Source of the DNA: Paralvinella palmiformis
Lineage: Eukaryota > Annelida > Polychaeta > Terebellida > Alvinellidae
NCBI GenBank assembly: GCA_025642065.1
Contig: JAODUP010000660.1
Location: forward strand, 357,501 to 421,500
Direction: 5' to 3'
DNA: 64,000 nt
Shown: one piece after another, positions 35,880-46,645 of the stretch
Layout of the letters: each line of letters opens with the position of its first letter
How positions within the stretch are numbered: the stretch's first letter is position 1
Program-made: the position numbers and the translations under genes
The notes under the pieces: generated by a model
Databases searched by the model: none
The model's input: the letters and a program-made list of their open reading frames with translations, nothing else
Told to the model about the DNA's origin: nothing

Positions 35880-37640
35880 AAGTAATTGGTGAACATGACA
35901 TGCACAGAATGGTATGCAGCAATTATAATGGCTAGTCAATTCGAAATAAATGAAATATTGAAAAACCCCAGCCTGGATCTGAAAAATATTATACGTGATA
36001 ACACCTGTCCTTCTAATGATGATATTTCTCATGCAGATGATTCAATAATCTGTTCAAGGATGGACTCAAACTATTATGAACTTGATCAATTTATATCCTT
36101 ACAAGGGTCACGTCCACTGCATGATAAATATAGTGCCATGCATATGAATATTTGAAGCCTGCCTGACAAATTTACCAAATTTAAACCTTTTCTTGCAAGG
36201 TTAGAGGAAAGCAAAATAAAAATTTGATTTCATATTATTCTGCGAAACATTTTTGACTGACACTAATTTTTATCTGTACAACATAACGGGGTACAACTTT
36301 GTGTGTAAAAACAGGAAACGCGTGAAAGCTGGTGGTGTCGGCATGTATGTGAGTGGTAGATACGACTATGTTTTTCGAGAATATTTAACTTTATTTGAGG
36401 AACATATATAATCGTTATTTCTTGAAATAACAAATGCCAGAAATAAAATCTTTATTGGTGAGCTGTATCGGATTCCAAATGCAAACTGGCAAGAATCTAT
36501 TGCCAAATATGATGATAATGTTGAGCTTATTATCGGGGCTGATCAGAACATAAATAGTGATACCAATCATTCCAATGACCTGTTCAACACATTTTTGTCA
36601 TAGTTTCTACTATCTAATGACCAACAAGGATAACACATACGACAATGTAAGAATCAACAAACTTGATGAAACGTTGTCTGGTATATTATCTCTTGACTTG
36701 TCAGATCATTTGCCAATAGTTATTTACATGGGCAATAAGACTAAAATAAAACCAAAGCCACTCACTTTCAAATGCCGGAAACTAGATGAAAATGCGTTTA
36801 ATAACATAAAAACGCTTTTATGTGTCACTCATTGGTCATGTCTTAATAATATCGGCATTGAAGAATCATATGAAACGTTTGTTGATATTATACATGAATA
36901 CACTGATATATATGCACCACTAAAAACTGTTCATATCCCACGTAAAGGTATTATACGAGAACCGTGGATGACCAAGGGAAGTAATTAAATCAACAACAAT
37001 TATATAAGAAATATATAAATTTGTATCATAGGCTGATTCGAAAGGCAAAAGTGAAATATTATAGAGCTTTATTATATAAATTCATGGGTGATGTATTAAA
37101 GACATGGCGAGTGTTGAAATCGGTTATTGGAAAAATGAGTAACAAATCAGGGATATCAGATTGCTTTAGTGTTAACAACACAAAAGTAACTAACCCAAAA
37201 TATATTAGCGAAGGCTTTTGTTCCTATTTTACAAATGTTGGACGTGATTTGGCATCCCAAATTTCCAATCCAAAGAAACCATATACCACTTACCTGAAAC
37301 ATAGAAACACAAATTCCATTTTGGGTGTGACGATATATCATGCATATTTTTGAAGAAAGTGAAAGATGAAATATCCTTACCAGTTAGCATGCTTGTTAAC
37401 AAGTCACTTCAAAGTGGAATAGTTCCAAAATATATTAAAATTGCTAAAGTAGTGCCTATCTATAAATCAAAAGATAAAAATCAATTCTGTAACTATAGGC
37501 CTATATCGTTATTACCGGTTTTGTCAAAAGTACTAGAAAAAGTTGTCTATAAACGACTTTATTCATTCTTGGAGGCACATAATGTACTTTACAATGGTCA
37601 GTATGAGTTTAGAAGCCGTCACTCAACAGCCCAAGCATAT
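35880..37640 (+). pseudogene. CR1/jockey-like LINE copy B (left), 5' part to RT start
   Basis: Fragments in order: GSRPLHDKYSAMHMNI (near 36108-36153), GGVGMYVSGRYDY and FIGELYRIPNANW of an endonuclease domain, KYYRALLYKFMGDVLKTWR, then KIAKVVPIYKSKDKNQFCNY, RPISLLPVLSKVLEKVVYKR and GQYEFRSRHSTAQA. It stops abruptly at 37640, where the right-arm copy continues for roughly 700 more bases. Several stops and frameshifts. From 36885 onward it belongs to the large inverted repeat. Confidence 0.85.
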
Positions 37641-37689
37641 ATTTATCTACAGCAGACACATATATTTCTCTTAAACAGCTAGGTGACTG

Positions 37690-37760
37690 TCTCAGTGGGT
37701 ACAGGACTAATGCCCACCGGGCAAATGTTCACCGGATTAATGCCAACTGGACAAATGCTC
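37690..37760. repeat. Short-unit repeat (GGACTAATGCCCACC / GGACAAATG)
   Basis: Tandem-like degenerate units built on GGACAAATGCTCACC, GGATTAATGCCAAC and GGGCAAATGTTCACC. The mirror copy is at 47595-47660 in the right arm. The style resembles the units of the 2760-3170 foldback. Confidence 0.6.
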
Positions 37761-37919
37761 ACCAATAAATGAAAGATATAAAAAGATCCGAGCCAACGTT
37801 TTACATCACGTCGATATAGTTGGACCGATAAGATATATTTAACCTCCTTTATGCTTGTTTGAGCATCTTCAAACCTGTGCAAAGCCTCAACCTAACTTTA
37901 GACCAAATAAAACTGTATT

Positions 37920-38330
37920 ATCCTCAGCCGCCATATTAAAAAAGATAGAGATAACCATTGACCCGAAAGAAAACTAGGCGGAGCACTGAGTGGTGTTTGA
38001 TTGGGCCGCCATGCCCAAACAGCGCTAACTTCCAGTAGGGACACAAAGCAATGGTGAAGCGGCTGCGCTTCGAGTTTTCAACTTATGAATACCGACATTT
38101 ATTGTGATGTGTGCACAGAATCTGTATTACTTCTGTCCTATTATATGTCACCACGGCTTATGCAACCAACAACACAACAATAATTCATCATGTATATAAA
38201 CCTGATTTTAGCAGTCTACTTTGCTTTTTGCCCTAACCTAAAGTTGGGACTTGTTTGTCATCAAATCGGCGGGGTGCACTGTCTAGATTTATTTCAGGTC
38301 AATGTAGATAACGGATTCGGGAGTCAACGC
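37920..38330. repeat. Subterminal segment of the 56113-59480 element family (left-arm copy)
   Basis: GAAGCGGCTGCGCTTCGAGTTTT then CGACATTTATTGTGATG aligns with 56626-56682. GGCTTATGCAACCA.C.A.ACAACAATAATTCA aligns with 59144-59178. The AACTAGGCGGAGCACTGAGTGG side aligns with the complement of 59265-59290. The right-arm mirror is at about 47060-47460. Confidence 0.7.
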
Positions 38331-38407
38331 ATGTGCAAGTGCACCCCGCTATCGGGAGCCAGCGCATGCGCATTGAGTATCGGACCTTCAGTGCCAGCGA
38401 ACACGGT

Positions 38408-38773
38408 TGGTTTGGTTTTGTTGTTCGTGGAGAATCCCCAGGTTGTCGCTTAATCAGCACAGCCTCTATGTTGGAGTGGTTGGGAAATCTCCTCCCCCAC
38501 CACTCACAGGGGAGCAGTACGGAAAGATGGAGCCGAATACCCTGAGGGTGGTTACTGCCAGAGTGTTTTACGTCCTCAGGGGGTTTTTAACGTCCCCCTT
38601 TATTTTAAATAATTCAGTGGAGACGGCAGCGCCATTTAACGTGGTCATCCACCCACGATGTAGTGAGCCGAGAAATTAATCCCTGGAAAAGTTTCGACCT
38701 CTTACAGGGTTCGAACCTGCGACCGTTGGCACCAAGTGCCGGGTGCTTAACCACTAGGCCACCGGAGCTCACT
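38408..38773 (-). repeat. tRNA-derived SINE, family 2, complete, with 12-bp target duplication
   Basis: Minus strand: head GGTGGCCTAGTGGTTAAGC (A box) and GCAGGTTCGAACCC (B box), then CGTTAAATGGCGCTGCCGTC, a body with CCGTACTGCTCCCCTGTGAG, and tail AACAAAACCAAACC. GCGAACACGGTT occurs on both sides (about 38397-38408 and 38774-38785). The right arm of the inverted repeat has the uninterrupted site at about 46963-46975, so insertion is proven and post-dates the duplication of the arms. Confidence 0.93.
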
Positions 38774-39099
38774 AGCGAACACGGTTCCGATGCTCGGCTA
38801 CACAACCACTTCGTTTTAAAGGTGACGGGAAAAGAAATTTCACATTTTGAAGTAAATATAACATAACAAACAATTATTTTATTCCCTATCAGATGTACTG
38901 CCACACTCAAAACAACTTTTGACCACCAACTATAATGTTTCCATTAAAATATTCCCATAATCCTTAATTTCTGAACTTTCATGATCCATTGCTAGTGTGT
39001 ACTACACTCGCTAGAGATTATCGTATGACGTCATCTTTGATAAACATCACGTAGTGCCACAGCTTTATTTACAAGCGTCTTGACCTGTTGACAGACAAA

Positions 39100-39189
39100 A
39101 TGTCAGATTCCGACGAATGTTTTGACATTCTCAGGGATAGCAAGCCCTACAACTTTGAACCACTCACGTGTTCGTATAAGCTTAATTGA
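39100..39189 (+). CDS. 30-codon mini-ORF with PYNFEPL motif, in both arms
   Basis: ATG at 39100 opens MSDSDECFDILRDSKPYNFE, continuing PLTCSYKLN and a stop. An acidic start followed by PYxFEPL is seen at the N-terminus of uncharacterised zinc-finger/P2X-like proteins abundant in molluscs and cnidarians. I infer the first exon of such a gene; a GTATAAG donor-like site follows the Cys codon. The identical frame is at 46556-46645 on the minus strand in the right arm. It is too short to be sure it is expressed. Confidence 0.4.
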   Translation: MSDSDECFDILRDSKPYNFEPLTCSYKLN

Positions 39190-39363
39190 TCTGTCAACAT
39201 ACTGGGCATAAATGTGAATATTTCCCTCTTCCTATCACATAACGTCATTTAAAATAGTGATATTTGTTGGAACACGGGAGTCCGGTGGATGCATGGGGCT
39301 CTCCCATATGTGACCTATAAAGGAATGTACCGCCCTCTGTGGAACACCTACTATTTTAACAGT

Positions 39364-39630
39364 TTAGTAGTGTCTACAATACACAACCATGAGCTTTGAG
39401 TAAGGCCTAAGTGAATTTAATTTTTTGCGAATGAGTGAAATTTTGAACGTCCAATAGTTTGCTCCCATTAGTACCCTATTATCGCTCATACATAGTCGTT
39501 TTCTATTCAGTTTCTCCATCAAACTACTTATTCGTTTGGGCTTAGCATCACGCAGTTTGTCGAATATGGATGGAATAGCATCTTCTGTTAGCCGGACACT
39601 CTTCATGTTATATCTTAAATACTTCTTCAT
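39364..39630 (-). pseudogene. THAP-domain protein fragment (C-terminal part), left arm
   Basis: The frame begins MKKYLRYNMKSVRLTEDAIP and continues SIFDKL. The AIPSIF motif is the conserved end of THAP zinc-coordinating DNA-binding domains (family consensus AVPTIF). A basic stretch follows (KPKRISSLMEKLNRKR). It is cut off at its 5' end by LINE copy C. The N-terminal piece of the same domain lies at 40908-41002 on the same strand. THAP domains are typical of P-element-like transposases and of host genes derived from them. Confidence 0.6.
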
Positions 39631-40720
39631 AATCTAAACACATATAGGATACGATGGGTCGCGAATAAATGGATAAAACGTTATCTACAGAATAAATCGC
39701 AGTATGTGGAAATCAATTATCATGAATCCCCAAAGCTGCTCATAAAGTGTGGTGTACCATAGGGTTCTATACTTGGCCCATTATTGTTTCTTGTATATAT
39801 TAACGATATCTCTAATAGTACGAACGGAAATATTCTGTAATTTGCAGACGACACTACTATGTTCATGTCGGATGACGACCCAATACAACTCTTCTCTCGC
39901 GCGAATGCGTGTACTAACGATTTATTTGACACGATTTAGTAACACACGTAAAACTAATTATATGCTGATACAGCCCCCGAACAAGAAATATGATTTTAAC
40001 AATTTAAACCTATCTGTAAACGGAAATACATTGTCTAGGGAAGACAGTTGCAAATTTCTCGGTATAAATATATTGACGAATCGTTGTGGAAAAAGTACTT
40101 GAAATACATAAATAGTAAAATTTCTGGGTCTCTATTTGCTATGAAACAATCAAAAGTGTTCCTTCCCAAGGAAAGTTTGAGAACTATGTCATTTTTACTG
40201 ATAAATTCACAAATTGTTTATGGAATTCTTGCAAAGTGAAATGCAAAACATTATATAATAAACAAAACCAACAAAACGCACTTTACGAGCAATTCACAAT
40301 AAAAAATACAATAGTCACACCGATCCGCTTTTCAAACAGTCTATGATATTGAAGGTATCTGGTTTACATAAACTCGACAGATCCTGTTGTTTATGCATGA
40401 TTATACAAATGGGAAATTGCTATCTTCTTTTGACGATATTTATCGTCGTAATATTGAGATAAACAGTGCATATCTTACCCGTCAATCAAACTTGTATCAT
40501 GTAGCAAGAACCAAGTCAAAATCTATCGATATGCTTCCACTATTCAACTTTCCAACAACTTGGAATAAATTGGAGCCATATACTACATGTAACTACCACC
40601 CGATCATGCCTTAAAAGGGCCATCAAGTCCGTATTTCTGGACTGTTATGCTGGTTTGGTAAAATGTAGAACTTCATATTGTAATGACTGCTACGACACAC
40701 GATAATTTGTCATTGAATTT
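39631..40720 (+). pseudogene. CR1/jockey-like LINE copy C, 5'-truncated (left arm)
   Basis: Frame-shifted RT fragments: WIKRYLQNKSQYVEINYHES, then CGVP, stop, GSILGPLLFLVYIND, a catalytic-type FADDT, NGNTLSREDSCKFLGI, FLLINSQIVYGIL, and at the end FPTTWNKL and NDCYDTR with a stop at 40703-40705. It starts inside the THAP remnant, which it splits. The mirror copy is at 45130-46105. Confidence 0.85.
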
Positions 40721-40907
40721 ACCATTTCCTCGTCCTTGTTATTCTTCAATTATTTCTCCTTAAGACACTATGGTGGGTGTTGCGTTGTTGTGCACATGTA
40801 TTATTATTCTTCAATTTCGCAGCACATGGTTACTTGTTAGCATACTTTGTTTATTGTACTGGTTACTTTTTAGCATATATTTTTGTACTGCTCTTCCTAT
40901 CATTTAA

Positions 40908-41002
40908 ATGTATTTCAAAGTTAATGATTCGCTAAATATCCACGGGAGGAAGTAGGAAGGTTTGGTTATATTTACACAATCATATGCAGTACAACACACC
41001 AT
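40908..41002 (-). pseudogene. THAP-domain N-terminus, left arm
   Basis: ATG at 41002-41000 reads MVCCTAYDCVN, matching the opening C-x(2-4)-C zinc ligands of THAP domains. It then runs into unrelated sequence because of a deletion relative to the right arm. See 44638-44790. Confidence 0.5.
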
Positions 41003-42843
41003 TTTATACGTTTAATAAAGACAATATAGGACACGTAACACAGGTTAAACAAGGCCACGGCGAGTGTTTGGCGTCTATGTTTGTCAAACATGACGTCACA
41101 TTCCTAAGTTTTCCGAAGATTCAGGCTTAAAGCTATGGCATATTTGTCCATGTCAGATGCTAGCAAAGCAAGTTTTAAAACCACTGTAACTTTATTTTTA
41201 GGGAAAAATTTATTATATCTCTGACTAAAATTGTTTATAATAAATACACTGACATTTTGGCTAAGTTTGATAAACCTTTTCCTGTGACCATTAACAAATA
41301 TTCCTCAGGCCGCAGAAAATCATATGTCCATGTTTCTGGTGGTTTAAGCGTCATTCTGTAGATAACGTCACTGGCAATAATCGCGAACCAATTCGTCCCA
41401 TATACGCACACAATGAAGAGAGCGCAAGTAAACCAATATATGAATGACCGAACATGACTTGATATTACCGAAGTTGAGAGAGTACTGATGCATTGTGCAG
41501 GCCGTCGAAGCAAAACACCAATCAAACAAAAAATACAACCAGAAATTAAGTAATCGTAATTTCCAGATGCAATGTAATCGTAATCAATTACATTGTAAAT
41601 CTAATCATAATCAGCGATTACTTTCACGATTACACAAGTTGATGAACTTTGCATTGTACCGTTAACTATGAGTTTGCCCAATCCCTAACAATACGTGTGG
41701 GATGGGAGTCGTGCGCGCCAAGCTTTTGCGCGCAATGACTATATCCGAACACCACCACAGTGATCTAGATAGTGCGCTCATATTAAAACTAGCAAGCAAG
41801 TTTTGATTTTTTTTTAAATTGGTGTCACTTAATTAGAAGTTTGAGGCATACACACAGAAAAGGGCGAAAATAAGTGCTAATTTAAATATTATTAACAGTT
41901 ACACGATAACACTGGAAAACATTTGTTAATGGATTGCTTTTGCACTCGAAATCTACTTAAACCATCAATAAAACTAATCCTTTGAGTATTGAAACATGAC
42001 AACTCGATGTTTTTTGTTTAAATATGACCATTGACCTCCGCACGCCACCATCATGAAGGAATCAAACTTCTTTTTTTCAAAACAAGCTTCACTTAACCAC
42101 AGATTTTATTGGTCAGCATTTATTTGGTGAAAGACATGTCCAACGTTCTTCTGTATGACAATCTTACAAAAACATTTCATATGAGGAAAATAAATCTTCG
42201 CAGTGATCCGTTTCCACCTGCAAAATGACTTCCGAATAATTGTGAAAACGACGGGAGTGCATCGAAATCGCCACCGTCATCCACAAGGAGTTTACTGAGG
42301 TTGTCGTTTTATCCACATCTTACTCGAGGAAGTCATTCTTACGACAGTCTCTTATGACAGTTTTGCCAATGAACATAAGTTTAGAACTGATGCAACGATA
42401 TAATATATTCTGTCAGCGAAAGTAAACGCAAAATTCAGCACCAAACCCCGGTTTTAAAGCTCGTTTATCTTTAAGAAAGCATTACAGAATTGTGTTATGT
42501 ACAGCAAAGAACAATGTGAATACTATTAACACCATGCTGACACGACCTGGCATGGTGATTATGATGTCAGTAATATTAAATAGTAAATACTAACACTACA
42601 ATCTAGAGTGCAATTGGTAATTTATCTGATGTTTTCATAAATGAGAACACGATATTTTCACAGATTATTGAAATAATGAACAAATGAATTACTAAAGGGG
42701 GCATTTATCCTAGACAAGGCTTCTACATGTACAGCGAATTCCGGATAAAGCTAAACGACGGGAATATTTTTTGGCTAATGGACGATGTTACGCGGAATCT
42801 GAACGGATTACAATCTAAACACTAAAACAAAACCAGTCAATAT

Positions 42844-43110
42844 TTATGTATCTTTCCAGCTGGTTTTGGTAATCTTATCGGAAGATTCGTCGTTATCTTC
42901 TATTTCTACCTGTAGCTGTGAGTCCTGGGAACGACAGGCGCTAAGCGACGTGCCTTTCTTGTCAGTTCGCTGTGTCGTCTTGCCATCGCCTAAATCATGG
43001 TTGAAATATTCGGCGGCGAATTTGACTAAATCCAACGGTTTGTCCCGTAGCACGGCAACGGTGAAGTCCTGCAGTAAGTCCATCAAACCTGGAGGAATCT
43101 CGAAATTCAT
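42844..43110 (-). CDS. PRKAR2 exon-1 paralogue: possible free RII docking-domain protein
   Basis: From ATG 43110-43108 the frame reads MNFE then [18 protein letters not shown] and continues to a stop at 42846-42844, giving 88 codons. In-frame methionines also occur at 43125 and 43146. Over the docking domain and the TTQRTDKKG stretch, only about five substitutions and one in-frame 3-base insertion separate it from 22763-22938. Two residue changes stand out: Ser to Leu in KPSDL, and NNLS to NHDLG. The following linker is diverged ([19 protein letters not shown]). At the position of the original splice donor (CAG then GTAAA) this copy has GATAAG, so the donor is lost and translation would read about ten codons further. 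No exon 2 is nearby. It may be a truncated gene acting as an AKAP-binding module, or a pseudogene. Confidence 0.7.
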   Translation of the reverse strand: MNFEIPPGLMDLLQDFTVAVLRDKPLDLVKFAAEYFNHDLGDGKTTQRTDKKGTSLSACRSQDSQLQVEIEDNDESSDKITKTSWKDT

Positions 43111-43545
43111 CGTCGGCTTGTCCATGACCGTGAGGAAGGACGACACCAGAATAAACGATGTGAAGCGACAACTCCAACACTGGCGTGTATTCGCAATTAA
43201 ATCTAAAACACAATTACTTGAATTAGGACATACACTGTCGTCTTGCCTCTATCTCAGTACATCTCGTAGCCGCCGTACACTGAATGCCCTTACTCGATAA
43301 CATAGTGCTGACTGTTTATGAATTATGCGGGATATCTTGGTAAAGCACGCATAATTACAGGGTATGCAGTTGTATATGATTTATATGTAAGCTGCTACGT
43401 TGTAGCTAATTATGTTTGTTATTACTATCATTAAAAACACCGGATGAGAAACTTCCGCGCATTAATACAGTACACAATGACAACAGGAAAAGGCGGGAAA
43501 CGGAAACGAACTTTGCACCGTAAGTGTTTTAAAATGGTAAAATAC
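43111..43545 (-). promoter_or_regulatory. Duplicated PRKAR2 upstream region
   Basis: Aligns with 22918-23400 in collinear blocks: TGGCGTGTATTCGCAATTAA, TCGATAACATAGTGCTGACTG, TGAGAAACTTCCGCGCATTA, and AACAGGAAAAGGCGGGAAAC with CGGAAACGAACTT. It is clearly more diverged than the coding block. If the original region contains the promoter, this copy inherited it. Confidence 0.55.
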
Positions 43546-43875
43546 GTTGTTGAATTTCGTACAGGTTAAACTTTATAAAAATGTCATTTGTTTTTAATTT
43601 AATATCGTCTCTATCCTTTTAAATATATTGGCTTTAGACACATACTATTCTTTGATGAATGTTTTAAATACTTAGACAACCTAGCTTCCCATATAATTTT
43701 ATAATAATTGGTGATTTAAATTTTAAAATTAAATCCTTCAGCAATAATCTGGCTGTACAGCTGTTCATCATTAATATAAACAAGAAGTATGTTGTCATAA
43801 ATATTCCAGAATCTATGGATGATTTACTGTCATCTCAACACCCGAGTGAATGTAAGAGATCAGTTGATGATGATG

Positions 43876-44040
43876 ATTGATGTTTTACGGCTATTTTTTG
43901 CACATGCTAGGTTAAATGGGTCGAGCGACCTCCAAATGTAATGAAGCGAAGTTAAAGATGAAACACCCATCAGATATGCCCACGCCGAGATTTGAACTCA
44001 GGTGGTAGTGATCTGTGATCCAACGCGCTACCAGTTAGAC
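43876..44040 (-). repeat. SINE, family 1 copy (in IR1 spacer)
   Basis: The body TTTTACGGCTATTTTTTGC and the head with ACGCCGAGATTTGAACTCAG (plus sense) align with 6650-6834. It has a GATGATGATGATTG tail. Confidence 0.85.
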
Positions 44041-44637
44041 CAAGCTGGTGAGCTGGTAGAAGATATGTGTTATATGTATCAAGTTGTGTCAGATCTTAAA
44101 TAATGCTAAGAACAAGTTAAAATACATACAGATATACAGATTTGCATGGAGATGATACTTGAGACAATTTTTTCATGCTTAAATTCTGGTTGTATTTGTT
44201 GTTTGATTGGTGTTTTGCTTCGACGGCCTGCACAATGCATCAGTACTCTCTCAACTTCGGTAATATCAAGTCATGTTCACGGCCGCGATTATGCATGGTG
44301 ACGTTATCTACAGAATGACGCTTAAAACACCACAAACATGGATATATGATTATCTGCGGCCTGAGGAATATTTGTTAATGGTCACAGGAAAAGGTTTATC
44401 AAACTTAGCAAAAATGTCAGTGTATTTATTATAAACAATTTTAGTCAGAGAAAAATGAAGTTACAGTGGTTTTAAAACTTGCTTTGCTAGCATCTGATAT
44501 GGACAAATATACCACAGCTTTAAGCGTGAATCTTCGGAAAACTTAGGAATGTGACGTCATGTTTGACAAACATAGACGCCAAACACTCGCCGTGGCCTGT
44601 GTTACGTGTTCTATATTGTCTTTGTTAAGCGTATAAA

Positions 44638-44790
44638 ATGGTATGTTGCATTAATTTCCCCAAAACAAGACTCATTTGCGTGATTGGCTGCGAAACATGA
44701 ACAGAGTGCAATGGAAGACATCTAGCTTTTGTGGGAGACATTTTGAGGAACGATTATTCGTTATTTCGCGTCTATGTCACGATGAGTTGG
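44638..44790 (+). pseudogene. THAP-domain N-terminal/middle fragment, right arm
   Basis: ATG at 44638 opens MVCC. A neighbouring frame then reads RDWLRNMNRVQW and SSFCGRHFEERLF, matching the tryptophan and the C-x2-H-F zinc-ligand block of THAP domains. The frames do not join, so it is broken. The matching C-terminal piece (AIPSIF) is at 46114-46293 on the same strand, separated by LINE copy C. Confidence 0.6.
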
Positions 44791-45129
44791 ATATAGATAT
44801 TTATTTCCATCTCCAAACATATATGCAAGTGCCATATATTGATTGATAATAATGGCATATTGATAACAATGATAACAGTGTTCGAAATGGGGGGGGGGGT
44901 AGAAATATAACCAATACAGGTTGTCTTCCCACTTCCCCTCGTGGATATTCAGCGAATCATTAACTTTGAAATGCATTTAAATGATAGGAAGAGCAGTACA
45001 AAAAATATGCTAACAAGTAACCATTACGAAAAAAAATATTCTAACAAGTAACCGTGTGCTGCGAAATTGAAGAATAATAATACTACCATAATGTCGAAGG
45101 AGAAATAATTGAAGGACGACAAGGACGAG

Positions 45130-46105
45130 GAAATGGTAAATTCAATGACAAATTATCGTGTGTCGTAGCAGTCATTACAATATGAAGTTCTACATTTTAC
45201 CAAACCAGCATAACAGTCCAGAAATACGGACTTGGTGGCCCTTTTAAGGCATGATCGGGTGGTATTTATATTTAGTATATGGCTCCATTTAATAAATAAC
45301 ATCAAATGAAGATGGTAATTTCCCATTTGTATAATCATGCATAAACAACAGGATCTGTCGAGTTTATGTAAACCAGATACCTTCAATATAATAGACTGTT
45401 TGAAAAGCGGATCGGTGTGACTATTGTATTTTTTATTGTGAATTGCTCGTAAAGTGCGTTTTGTAAGAGGTTGGTTTTGTTTATTATATAATGTTTTGCA
45501 TTTCACTTTGCAAGAATTCCATAAACAATTTGTGAATTTATCAGTAAAAATGACATAGTTCTCAAACTTTCCTTGGGAAGGAACACTTTTGATTGTTTCA
45601 TAGCAAATAGAGACCCAGAAATTTTACTATTTATGTATTTCAAGTACTTTTTCCACAACGATTCGTCAGTATATTTATACCGATAAATTTGCAACTGTCT
45701 TCCCTAGACAATGTATTTCCGTTTACAGATAGGTTTAAATTGTTAAAATCATATTTCTTGTTCGGGGGCTGTATCAGCATATAATTAGTTTTACGTGTGT
45801 TACTAAATCGTGTCAAATAAATCGTTAGTACACGCATTCGCGCGAGAGAAGAGTTGTATTGGGTCGTCATCCGACATGAACATAGAGTAGTGTCGTCTGC
45901 AAATTACAGAATATTTCCGTTCGTACTATTACAGATATCGTTAATATATACAAGAAACAATAATGGGCCAAGTATAGAACCCTATGGTACACCACACTTT
46001 ATGAGCAGCTTTGGGGATTCATGATAATTGATTTCCACATACTGCGATTTATTCTGTAGATAACGTTGTATCCATTTATTCGCGACCCATCGTATCCTAT
46101 ATGTG
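45130..46105 (-). pseudogene. CR1/jockey-like LINE copy C (right arm)
   Basis: Mirror image of 39631-40720, with the same truncation point inside the THAP remnant and the same NDCYDTR end (45153). Because both arms carry the insertion at the same place, it predates the inverted duplication. Confidence 0.85.
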
Positions 46106-46113
46106 TTTAGATT

Positions 46114-46293
46114 ATGAAGAAGTATTTAAGATATAACATGAAGAGTGTCCGGCTAACAGAAGATGCTATTCCATCCATATTCGACAAACTGCGTGATGCT
46201 AAGCCCAAACGAATAAGTAGTTTGATGGAGAAACTGAATAAAAACCGACTATGTATGAGCGATAATAGGGTACTAATGGGAGCAAACTATTGA
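46114..46293 (+). pseudogene. THAP-domain C-terminal fragment (right arm)
   Basis: Same peptide as 39364-39630, with AIPSIF. It ends in a TGA at 46291, where the left arm has TGG (NYW). This is one of the few coding differences between the arms. Confidence 0.6.
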
Positions 46294-46555
46294 ACGTTCA
46301 AAATTTCACTCATTCGCAAAAAAAATAAATTCACTTATACCTTACTCAAAGCTCATGGTTGTGTATTGTAGACACTACTAAACTGTTAAAATAGTAGGTG
46401 TTCCACAGAGGGCGGTACATTCCTTTATAGGTCACATATGGGAGAGCCCCATGCATCCACCGGACTCCCGTGTTCCAACAAATATCACTATTTTAAATGA
46501 CGTTATGTGATAGGAAGAGGGAAATATTCACATTTAAGCCCAGTATGTTGACAGA

Positions 46556-46645
46556 TCAATTAAGCTTATACGAACACGTGAGTGGTTCAAAGTTGTAGGG
46601 CTTGCTATCCCTGAGAATGTCAAAACATTCGTCGGAATCTGACAT
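46556..46645 (-). CDS. 30-codon PYNFEPL mini-ORF (right arm)
   Basis: Same length and reading as 39100-39189, in mirror orientation. See that entry; expression is unproven. Confidence 0.35.
   Translation of the reverse strand: MSDSDECFDILRDSKPYNFEPLTCSYKLN

Larger units (their letters stand above)
36885..41550 (+). repeat. Left arm of large inverted repeat IR1
   Basis: Reads as the reverse complement of 44176-49364 with only scattered differences. Anchors: ATTATACATGAATACACTG (36888) against the complement at 49343-49361; the LINE-B block; the 39100-39189 mini-ORF against 46556-46645; LINE-C; and GACGTCACATTCCTAAG (41091) against 44552-44568. The left arm differs by a SINE insertion (38408-38773), by loss of the LINE-B segment present at 47918-48600, and by loss of about 270 bases matching 44650-44920. 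Confidence 0.92.
41551..44175. other. Spacer (loop) of inverted repeat IR1
   Basis: This is single-copy with respect to the arms. It holds an ATTAC/GTAAT-rich palindromic patch (41551-41640), about 1.2 kb without recognisable features (41650-42840), the PRKAR2 exon-1 copy with its upstream region (42844-43545), AT-rich DNA with a weak GDLN-like frame (43680-43850) and a family-1 SINE (43876-44040). Confidence 0.75.

Noticed and set aside
42844..43110. The exon copy as an alternative first exon of PRKAR2
   Set aside because: The donor at the orthologous place is lost. The only nearby alternative GT (after 42910, CTACAG before GTAGAA) is phase 0, while exon 2 needs phase 1, and would hit a stop in exon 2. 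Still possible only with an unseen exon.
43680..43860. Frame reading IIIGDLNFKI as a LINE endonuclease
   Set aside because: Only one short motif matches and neighbouring residues do not; too weak to annotate as a gene.
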